From assembly GCA_965208945.1 (NCBI GenBank), contig OZ242366.1, positions 3,038,001-3,102,000 on the forward strand: 64,000 nucleotides of DNA, read 5' to 3'. Below are positions 33,801 to 40,062 of the stretch, piece after piece. Under the pieces are notes generated by a model. It was not told the origin of the DNA. It did not search any database and saw nothing but the letters and a program-made list of their open reading frames with translations. This DNA is from JAPPLB01 sp965208945. GTDB lineage: Bacteria; Acidobacteriota; Terriglobia; Bryobacterales; UBA6623. A program made the position numbers and the translations under genes. Each line of letters begins with the position of its first letter. The first letter of the stretch is position 1.

Positions 33801-34136
33801 CTAGCGGCGGTCGGGAGATTCCTGGTGAGAAGTTCGGGGAACCTCTTATGGACGGGGTTGCGAGGGTGAGGATGAACTCCGAAACTGACCCCAAGCGGTT
33901 TCGAACACATCATGCATATGGCGAGAGAACTACAGCGCCTCTCTGCGGCGACATCTTCACTGTATATCGCACCCTTGTGATCTCGGCAGCTTCGCGGCAT
34001 TGCTCCAACGGATCAAAAGACTTCCTGATACCTCATGACAAACCTCTCGGAGTTTTCCGACTTCTCGCAACCCTGCTGCCCGTTGGTTTCGTTACACTCC
34101 AAACTGATCGTCTCGCTTCAGTGGAGGAACTTCTGC
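33801..34136. other. Intergenic region upstream of the MBL-fold gene
   Basis: About 336 bp with no supported gene. A short open frame on the plus strand (33848-34147) has no recognisable product. GTGGAGGAAC at 34120-34129 serves as ribosome-binding site for the gene starting at 34137. I see no convincing promoter. Confidence 0.5.
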
Positions 34137-35114
34137 ATGAATCGTAAGAGGGTTTTTGCTTCGCTGTTGTTCGCACTGCTTGTCGGAACTGCATTCTGGA
34201 TCTCCCCCAGCGAAGCGCAGCCGGGGACCGTCAAGCAAGTGGCCGACGGGGTTTGGTTTCGTGAGGGCGAGCGGCGTCACCACGGACATTGCAACAACGT
34301 CATCATCGAGATGAAAGACTTCCTGATCGTCGTTGACGCCAACTTTCCCAGTGGCGCTCAGGCCGTGTTGCGGGATCTCAAGAAGATCTCTTCCAAACCG
34401 GTCAAGTACGTGTTCGATACGCACCACCACGGCGACCATGCTTACGGCAATCCGGTCTGGACCCGGCAAGGTGCGACGACACTGGCCTATGTGGGCGTTA
34501 GCGAGGAGATGGAGCGCTACGAGCCGCAGCGGTGGCAGGAGGCAACCAAGGCGCGTAAGGGCATTGCAGCTCTAGGACTCGAGGCTCCCGAGCCCCCGAA
34601 GAAGACGTTCTCGGAATCACCCTTTGTGATCGAGGATGAGACGCGCCGGGTCGAATTCCATTTCTTCGGCTGGGCGCACACACGGGGTGATGGCTTTGCG
34701 TACTTGCCCCATGAGAAGATTCTCTGCACCGGCGATGCGATTACCAACGGACCGTTCAACTATACCGGCGATGGCTACATCGGCAATTGGCCGAAGGTCG
34801 TGGAAGCCGCCAAGGGTCTCGATGTGGAGATCGTATTGCCCGGCCATGGTGGGATCGGAGGCACCGAACTGCTCGATGGCGAACAGAGATTCATGACCGA
34901 GCTTCATGCTGCGGTCAAGGAAGCTATCGACGACGGTCGAACGCTGGGCGACCTTGTCCGAATGGGGAGGAATGGCGAGCCGGTCTCGACGACGGTCGTT
35001 CTGTCCGACGCCGTCAAGAACTGGGTTGGTGAGAGGCTGGCTCTACAAGTACGCGACGCCTACGAGGAGATCACCCAGGGCAAGCCGCACGGCGAAATCC
35101 TCGCGGGAAGCTGA
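34137..35114 (+). CDS. Exported metallo-beta-lactamase-fold hydrolase
   Basis: 325 residues from the ATG at 34137, preceded by GGAGG at about 10 bp. A signal peptide (MNRKRVFASLLFALLVGTAF to about SEAQP) directs export. The metal-binding motif HHHGDH lies in VFDTHHHGDHAYGNP, HTRGDGFAYLPHEKILCTGD supplies further ligands (His, Asp), and VLPGHGGIGG the last His. This is the glyoxalase II/SoxH-like branch, not the classical beta-lactamases, with a wide range of hydrolytic substrates. The C-terminal part (from about residue 250) is helical. It stands alone, followed by an R repeat 78 bp downstream. The substrate is unknown. Confidence 0.85.
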   Translation: MNRKRVFASLLFALLVGTAFWISPSEAQPGTVKQVADGVWFREGERRHHGHCNNVIIEMKDFLIVVDANFPSGAQAVLRDLKKISSKPVKYVFDTHHHGDHAYGNPVWTRQGATTLAYVGVSEEMERYEPQRWQEATKARKGIAALGLEAPEPPKKTFSESPFVIEDETRRVEFHFFGWAHTRGDGFAYLPHEKILCTGDAITNGPFNYTGDGYIGNWPKVVEAAKGLDVEIVLPGHGGIGGTELLDGEQRFMTELHAAVKEAIDDGRTLGDLVRMGRNGEPVSTTVVLSDAVKNWVGERLALQVRDAYEEITQGKPHGEILAGS

Positions 35115-35191
35115 AGGGCGCATACTACGGTGTGGTATTTACGCTGCCAAGCCCGGTCTGCAGTACGGCCTCTTCGGGATAAGCCTGTTAA

Positions 35192-35368
35192 CCTGCATTT
35201 CTCACCACCCGACGGTCGAAGCACACGATACGACCGCCAGGACTTCGTTGCGCTTGCTTGCCGTGCTCAACGTACTGTTCAAGTACGCCTGCGCGCGCCA
35301 AGCGGCTCGCGCCTCGTCCTGACGGCCCTCTCACGCACTTCGCCTCGCCGCGTGGTGAGAAATGCAGG
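35192..35368. repeat. R repeat copy 10
   Basis: A near-consensus 177-bp copy located between the converging ends of the MBL-fold gene and the rhomboid gene. The flanks TTAA and TTAG extend the inverted repeat by about two bases. The remaining 180 bp up to the rhomboid stop hold nothing I recognise. Confidence 0.95.
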
Positions 35369-35548
35369 TTAGGAACCTTCTGGGTGCTTCAGAGTCGTTG
35401 CCGACAATAGAGACAGGGAGAGTTGAATGGCAAGAGTCCTTGTTGTGATGCGGACCGCTGCGACCATGGCTTCGACCGTTCAATTGCAGGAAGTCGCTTC
35501 GAAGTCCCGGTAAGCTGGAACTGGTTGCTGATGGCCGTTCGTCCCTGC

Positions 35549-36379
35549 CTAGGAGAACAGTGCCCGACTGAGGAGTTGGTAGGCGAAGAAGAACGACACA
35601 GCTACAAGTAGAACGGCGAAGCCGGCCGCCGCCTTCCAGACGGATTCGATCGGGCTGCCGTATTGGGGAGATCCCACCATGCTCCCAACTGCGAACCCGC
35701 CGATGAATCCACCGATGTGGGCAGCATTGTCGACCATGGGGACCAGCAGTCCAAAGACCAGTAGCATGATGGCCCACCGCATATAGGCCTTCCAGATGTA
35801 CGAACTCCCCGTGCGGCGGCCGTAGGCCATCATGGCGCCGATCAAGCCGCACGCCGCCGCCGATGCGCCCACTGACAAGCTCGAGCTCCAAAACATGCTA
35901 GCCAAGAAGCCGGTTATGCTGGACGCAAGGTAGATCACGAGAAAACGCGAAGTGTCATAGCAATCTTCCACTTGCGCCCCAAGATCGAAAAGCACCCAAG
36001 TGTTCATGAGGATATGTAGCACCCCGCCGTGCAAGAAGCCGGCCGTGATCAGCCGCCACCATTCGCCGCGCGCGAGAATCGCAAAACGATCCTTGGCGCC
36101 AAACAGGAAGAGAGTTTGTCCGTCAATTCCACCGAATAGACTGATCGAGCCGCCCTGGAATTTCGATGTCAAGACCATCGTCGAGATGAACAGGGCGAAG
36201 TTAATGAACAGAATGATGAACGTAGTGAAATGGCTGGCCGCGATGAGTCCGCCAAGCGCCTTTGTCGGGTCCGGGCGCTTCCACGAGGGCAGACCCACCT
36301 TCTCATCGCAGTACTCGCAGACACGGGATTTCGGATCGATGAAAGCCCGGCAATGTGGGCACATGCGAGGTTTGGCCAT
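35549..36379 (-). CDS. Rhomboid-family intramembrane serine protease with N-terminal zinc ribbon
   Basis: 276 residues from the ATG at 36379. It cleaves membrane proteins within the bilayer. The N-terminal zinc-ribbon-like CPHC (residues 7-10) and CEYC (21-24) pair is followed by a short linker and six to seven membrane segments. The loop GEWWRLITAGFLHGGVLHIL is the conserved L1 region, the catalytic Ser173 is in SVGASAAACGL (GxS motif, one residue differs from the usual GASGA) and the catalytic His221 is in VDNAAHIGGFIGGF. The substrate is unknown. It is divergent from the aldolase/microcompartment operon, with about 190 bp between. Confidence 0.9.
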   Translation of the reverse strand: MAKPRMCPHCRAFIDPKSRVCEYCDEKVGLPSWKRPDPTKALGGLIAASHFTTFIILFINFALFISTMVLTSKFQGGSISLFGGIDGQTLFLFGAKDRFAILARGEWWRLITAGFLHGGVLHILMNTWVLFDLGAQVEDCYDTSRFLVIYLASSITGFLASMFWSSSLSVGASAAACGLIGAMMAYGRRTGSSYIWKAYMRWAIMLLVFGLLVPMVDNAAHIGGFIGGFAVGSMVGSPQYGSPIESVWKAAAGFAVLLVAVSFFFAYQLLSRALFS

Positions 36380-36530
36380 GTGAGAATCCGAGCCCCTATC
36401 TTTGCGGCTGGAGCCAGCCGTTTGCAAGTAAAGTTGTGGGGGAGCATTCCTCGGCTCGATTCCGCTGAAATGTCCTACAGATGTAGAAGAATGACCCGAC
36501 TGACCGTGACAAGTCCCTTCGGCTCATTTC

Positions 36531-36560
36531 TTTACAAGCTCAAAGCCTCCACGTTACGAT
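36531..36560 (+). promoter_or_regulatory. Weak candidate sigma-70 promoter before the aldolase gene
   Basis: TTTACA (36531-36536) and TACGAT (36555-36560) are 18 bp apart, 10 bp before the ATG at 36571. If used, the transcript would be nearly leaderless; GAGG at 36563-36566 is the only ribosome-binding candidate. The hexamers are short, so this is a weak call. Confidence 0.3.
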
Positions 36561-36570
36561 ACGAGGTCGC

Positions 36571-37362
36571 ATGGTCAAGACCGAGCGTGAGCATCGGCAG
36601 GATATCGTCGACATCGGCCGCCTCATTTACGAGAAGGGATGGGTGGCTGCGAACGACGGAAACATCACAATCCGGCTTAACAACGAGTGCATCCTGTCGA
36701 CGCCCACAGGCGTTAGCAAAGGCATGATGCGGCCCGACGATCTGATCATCGTCGACTACGAGGGCAACAAGATCCAAGGACGATTGGAGCGTACGTCCGA
36801 GATTCTAATGCATCTTGCGATTTATCAGGTCCGGCCGGATGTCCACTCGGTTGTACATGCCCATCCGCCGGTGTGCACCGGCTTTGCGGCGGCCGGTTTG
36901 TCTCTCGACAAGGCACTACTGCCCGAGGTGGTCATCGGTCTGGGCTGTGTCCCTCTCGCCGATTACGGGCTGCCGGGAACGCCTGAGCTAACCGAGCCGA
37001 TGTTGCCGCTGATCCCGAAGTTCGACGCGATTCTTCTGGCCAATCATGGTGCGGTAACTTATGGTAGCGAGATCAAACAGGCCTTCTTCCGAATGGAGAC
37101 GGTCGAACACTTTGCGAGGATCAATTTAGTCGCCCATCTGCTGGGGGGGGCCAAGCTGCTTCCGAGTGAGGAAGTGAAGAAGTTGATTGACGCCCGTGGC
37201 CGTTACGGTTTTGCTTCATCGTCGGTGGTCCAACCGAACTGTCCTGTTCCAGCCGAAGGTGCAGGCGGACAGACTTCCGATGCTCAAGACGAAAGGTTTT
37301 ACGTTACGCGGGATGAATTGGTCGCGCTGGTCGAAGAGGCCATGCGTGTACGGGGTAGTTAA
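36571..37362 (+). CDS. Class II aldolase (fuculose/rhamnulose-phosphate type) with microcompartment-targeting tail
   Basis: 263 residues. Class II aldolases of this family cleave fuculose- or rhamnulose-1-phosphate into dihydroxyacetone phosphate and lactaldehyde, using a zinc ion. The motifs fit: GWVAANDGNITIRL near the start, the zinc ligands in VVHAHPPVCTGFAAAG, and the LANHGAVTYG motif carrying the third His. After the enzymatic domain (about residue 215) a polar linker (PAEGAGGQTSDAQDE) leads to the amphipathic helix YVTRDELVALVEEAMRV, of the type that targets cargo to bacterial microcompartments. The gene is the first of a five-gene operon whose other members are shell proteins. Confidence 0.9.
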   Translation: MVKTEREHRQDIVDIGRLIYEKGWVAANDGNITIRLNNECILSTPTGVSKGMMRPDDLIIVDYEGNKIQGRLERTSEILMHLAIYQVRPDVHSVVHAHPPVCTGFAAAGLSLDKALLPEVVIGLGCVPLADYGLPGTPELTEPMLPLIPKFDAILLANHGAVTYGSEIKQAFFRMETVEHFARINLVAHLLGGAKLLPSEEVKKLIDARGRYGFASSSVVQPNCPVPAEGAGGQTSDAQDERFYVTRDELVALVEEAMRVRGS

Positions 37363-37380
37363 AGGGAGGAGTAGAACTCT

Positions 37381-37665
37381 ATGGGCGAAGCCCTGGGAAT
37401 GATTGAAACGCGTGGTCTGACCGCGTTGATTGAAGCTGCTGACGCTATGGTCAAGGCTGCCAAGGTCACGTTGGTGGGCTGGGAAAAGATCGGATCCGGC
37501 TACGTAACGGTCCTCTGCCGCGGCGACGTGGCGGCGGTGAAAGCCGCGACGGATGCCGGTGCTTCGGCGGCTCGCAAAGTAGGAGATCTCGTGGCTGTGC
37601 ACGTAATTCCGCGTCCGCATGCCAATTTGGACGATATCTTCCAGATCACTCCGGCCGGCGAATAA
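37381..37665 (+). CDS. Bacterial microcompartment hexamer shell protein (BMC-H)
   Basis: 94 residues, single BMC domain (EutM/PduA/CsoS1 type). Starts MGEALGMIETRGLTALIEAA, contains KVTLVGWEKIGSGYVTVL, CRGDVAAVKAATDAGAS with the pore loop KIGSG, and VAVHVIPRPHANL near the end. It would form the flat hexagonal tiles of a polyhedral shell. It lies 18 bp after the aldolase gene and 24 bp before the first vertex protein, so it is cotranscribed. Only one hexamer type is in the window, which would limit pore diversity; another may be elsewhere. Confidence 0.95.
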   Translation: MGEALGMIETRGLTALIEAADAMVKAAKVTLVGWEKIGSGYVTVLCRGDVAAVKAATDAGASAARKVGDLVAVHVIPRPHANLDDIFQITPAGE

Positions 37666-37689
37666 GGCCCCGGCGAAAGGACGAGCCGC

Positions 37690-37977
37690 ATGTTGCTGGC
37701 CCGCGTTGTGGGCACTGTCGTGGCGACGCGCAAGGACCCTCGCCTTGAAGGCAGGAAGCTCCTCGTGCTGCGCCATATCTCTCCCGAGGGCGAGGAACTT
37801 TCGGGCTATGTCGTCGCGATCGACACCGTGGGCGCCGGTTATCGCGAGAAGGTGATCGCCGTTTCGGGCAGTTCCGCCCGTATGGCTTCAGGCATGAAAG
37901 ATAGTCCGGTCGACACAGCCATCGTCGGCATCATCGACGAACTCGATCTCGACAGCGGTTCCGGGTCGGGGGGCTAG
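37690..37977 (+). CDS. Microcompartment vertex protein 1 (BMC-P, EutN/CcmL family)
   Basis: 95 residues, the short beta-barrel fold of pentameric shell proteins: MLLARVVGTVVATRKDP, then KLLVLRHISPEGEEL, VVAIDTVGAGYREKVI and the C-terminal strand AIVGIIDELDL. Pentamers cap the shell vertices. The last residues are a Gly/Ser-rich tail (SGSGSGG). It is cotranscribed with the other shell genes; the next gene starts one base after its stop. Confidence 0.93.
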   Translation: MLLARVVGTVVATRKDPRLEGRKLLVLRHISPEGEELSGYVVAIDTVGAGYREKVIAVSGSSARMASGMKDSPVDTAIVGIIDELDLDSGSGSGG

Positions 37978-37978
37978 C

Positions 37979-38254
37979 ATGCGTCTCGGCCGTGTTGTGG
38001 GGCGGGTCTGGTCGAGCGCCAAGACCGACCAGTTCGAAGGCGTCAAGCTTCTCTTGATTCAACCCGTGGACGCGCAAGGCGCTGCCGCCGGACGATCCTT
38101 GGTGGCTGTGGACGCGGTCGGCGCCGGCGCTGGCGAGACAGTCTACTGGTGCCGGGGACGCGAAGCCTCTTACGCTATGTTTCCGTCCGAAGTGGGGACG
38201 GATGCCGCAGTCGTGGGAATCGTCGATTCTGTTACGACGACCGGGAGTGGGTAG
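37979..38254 (+). CDS. Microcompartment vertex protein 2 (BMC-P)
   Basis: 91 residues, EutN/CcmL fold: MRLGRVVGRVWSSAKTDQF, KLLLIQPVDAQG, LVAVDAVGAGAGETV and AAVVGIVDSV. It contains the motif VYWCRGREAS, different from the other two paralogues in the loop before the last strands. Having three different vertex proteins is usual for the planctomycete/verrucomicrobial-type fucose-rhamnose compartments. Confidence 0.92.
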   Translation: MRLGRVVGRVWSSAKTDQFEGVKLLLIQPVDAQGAAAGRSLVAVDAVGAGAGETVYWCRGREASYAMFPSEVGTDAAVVGIVDSVTTTGSG

Positions 38255-38257
38255 ACG

Positions 38258-38530
38258 ATGCTGATTGGGCGAATTACGGGCGAGGTGGTCTCAACGGCCA
38301 AGCACGAAAGCCATTCCGATCTGAAGCTGCTGCTTGTTGAGCCTCTCGATCTTGACGACCAGCCGGCGGGAGTGCCTTACGTCGCTGTCGACGTGTTGGA
38401 CGCGGGAGTCGGTGACCGTGTTCTGCTAGCCACCGATGGCTGGGCGGCCATGACCGCAGTGAGCCGCCTCCAGTCACCGATCGACGCCGCTATCGTCGGC
38501 GTCGTCGATCGCGTCGACCTCGATGCTTAG
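38258..38530 (+). CDS. Microcompartment vertex protein 3 (BMC-P)
   Basis: 90 residues, EutN/CcmL fold: MLIGRITGEVVSTAKHE, KLLLVEPLDLDDQP, YVAVDVLDAGVGDRVL and AAIVGVVDRVDLDA. Starts 3 bp after the stop of the second vertex gene. It is the last recognisable gene of the operon: no aldehyde dehydrogenase, PduL or kinase follows, and after about 215 bp of unassigned sequence the next gene is on the opposite strand. Confidence 0.92.
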   Translation: MLIGRITGEVVSTAKHESHSDLKLLLVEPLDLDDQPAGVPYVAVDVLDAGVGDRVLLATDGWAAMTAVSRLQSPIDAAIVGVVDRVDLDA

Positions 38531-38747
38531 ACTCGTCGGCGAAATACAAGACTGGCCGTCACGGATGCCTGCCGGGAGGCTCGCGCCACGTCGATCCATG
38601 GCTATGCGCCTTCGCCGGTTGTCACCGAGCCGTGAATGAGTACTCGATGTCGCTAATCAATCTTTCAAGGTCACGATTCGGTAACCGCGCTGAACGAGAC
38701 CTTCCACCAAGCCCAACCAAGGAGGCCATCGGAACAGATGCTCCAAC

Positions 38748-39227
38748 TCAGACATCCGGGCGCCCAGCTACTCCAATATCGAAGTGCGCTACGTTTTCGC
38801 GGACTCCCATCTTCGTGTAGAGCGCAATGGCCGGGGCATCGTCGATATCGGCCTGCACAAAGATGACGTAAGCAGCGCGCGCTGCTGCGATGTTCTGTAG
38901 TTGCCGGATCAACGCTGTGGCGATGCCCTGTCGCCGGTGTGCTGCGGAAACAGCCAAATCATAAATGTAGATTTCACTTCGTTCCTGCTCAAACTTCTGA
39001 AGCTCGTATGCTGAGAGGCCGCCTATCACTGATCCGTTCCTCATAGCCGCCAGCGCGATAAAGTGATCGCTGCCAAGCAAGCGCTCGAGATAGGCCTTGC
39101 CTGGTCGAGACGCCCCATAGGTCTCCACTTCGTCGAAAGCCTCTCCGAAAGCCGTTAACAGGGACTCCATCAGATTCACGTCCTCGGGGGTCAGCAAGCG
39201 GACATTGAAGGGAACGGCAATCGACAT
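38748..39227 (-). CDS. GNAT acetyltransferase similar to AAC(3)-I aminoglycoside acetyltransferases
   Basis: 159 residues. The GNAT core is clear (AVSAAHRRQGIATALI is the acetyl-CoA loop), and the segments ALAAMRNGSVIGGLSAYEL, QERSEIYIYDLAVSAAHRR, YVIFVQADIDDAPAIALY and MGVRENVAHFDI closely follow the sequence of the AAC(3)-I (gentamicin 3-N-acetyltransferase) family, including the ALYTKxGxREEVxHFDI end. An environmental chromosomal homologue may or may not confer resistance; its natural substrate is unknown. It lies between an R element (upstream, 39338-39513) and the end of the microcompartment operon, and is not linked to any integron or transposase. Confidence 0.85.
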   Translation of the reverse strand: MSIAVPFNVRLLTPEDVNLMESLLTAFGEAFDEVETYGASRPGKAYLERLLGSDHFIALAAMRNGSVIGGLSAYELQKFEQERSEIYIYDLAVSAAHRRQGIATALIRQLQNIAAARAAYVIFVQADIDDAPAIALYTKMGVRENVAHFDIGVAGRPDV

Positions 39228-39337
39228 GGTCTATCTTCCAACGCCTCCGGCTCACATGCGATGCTGCGAATCTACTCGGGATGCCACCTGACGCGCCCTA
39301 GCTACGTGAACGGGGCGACTGCAAGATGAACTGCTAG

Positions 39338-39513
39338 CCTGCATTTCTCACCACGCAACGGTTGAAGCACGCGATTCGACAGCCATGACTTCGTTGCGCT
39401 TGCTTGCCGTGCTCAACGTACTGTCAAGTACGCCTGCGCGCGCCAAGCAGCTCGCGCCTCGTCCTGACGGCCCTCTCACGCACTTCGCCTCGCCGCGTGG
39501 TGAGAAATGCAGG
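39338..39513. repeat. R repeat copy 11, abutting a stop codon
   Basis: A 176-bp copy with one missing base in the central palindrome (ACGTACTGTCAAGTACG). Its last base is directly followed by TTA, the stop codon (TAA) of the minus-strand gene at 39514-40059. Left flank CTAG, right flank TTAG. Confidence 0.95.
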
Positions 39514-40059
39514 TTAGTGATAAGACGAGCCGCGCGACTCCCTGACCAGTAGGCTGACCCCGCACAGACCCAACGCGAGCTTCAGCATGTCGAGGCCGGT
39601 GTAAGTGTGGTGCAAGAGCCAGAAAGGAGCTTCCTCCGGGGGAGCCGGATCGCGCGGCACGAAGTCGAGAACCCGGCCCAGGCGAATCGTTTCCGGCACG
39701 ACGTAGAGCTGGAGTACCAGTACGATCAGCAGCATAAGCCCCATGATTACCAGGAGGATCCGACTACTCCGCACGCTCCAGGCAAGACCGAACGCGAGAA
39801 GGGCGATCGGAATCTGCACCAGCCCCCAGCCGTCAAAAAAGAGCCGGTTGACTTCTCCCGCCTGGTGGCGCGTCGCCAGGCGGATTGAGTCGGTGTCCAG
39901 ACCGGACGTAACCGCCACGAACCCTTTGGCAGGCGCGTCTTGCAAAGCCCCGGCGACCGCGAAGTTCTGTGTGGCGACGAACCACATAAACACGGAACCG
40001 CAACACCAAATGCCGAGAATGAAGACAAGGATGCTCCGTGTCACAGTGGCTACAATCAT
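39514..40059 (-). CDS. Hypothetical four-segment membrane protein
   Basis: 181 residues, no recognised family. The hydrophobic segments are about residues 7-27, 78-94, 98-118 and 155-172, with a soluble loop between the first two carrying GLDTDSIRLATRHQAGEVNR and a Pro-rich loop (VPRDPAPPEEAPFW) before the last. VPETIRLGRVLDF looks conserved. The start codon lies only three bases from the start codon of the divergent transglutaminase-like gene, so the promoters of each must lie inside the other's coding region or transcription is leaderless. The stop lies against R copy 11. Confidence 0.65.
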   Translation of the reverse strand: MIVATVTRSILVFILGIWCCGSVFMWFVATQNFAVAGALQDAPAKGFVAVTSGLDTDSIRLATRHQAGEVNRLFFDGWGLVQIPIALLAFGLAWSVRSSRILLVIMGLMLLIVLVLQLYVVPETIRLGRVLDFVPRDPAPPEEAPFWLLHHTYTGLDMLKLALGLCGVSLLVRESRGSSYH

Positions 40060-40062
40060 GAC

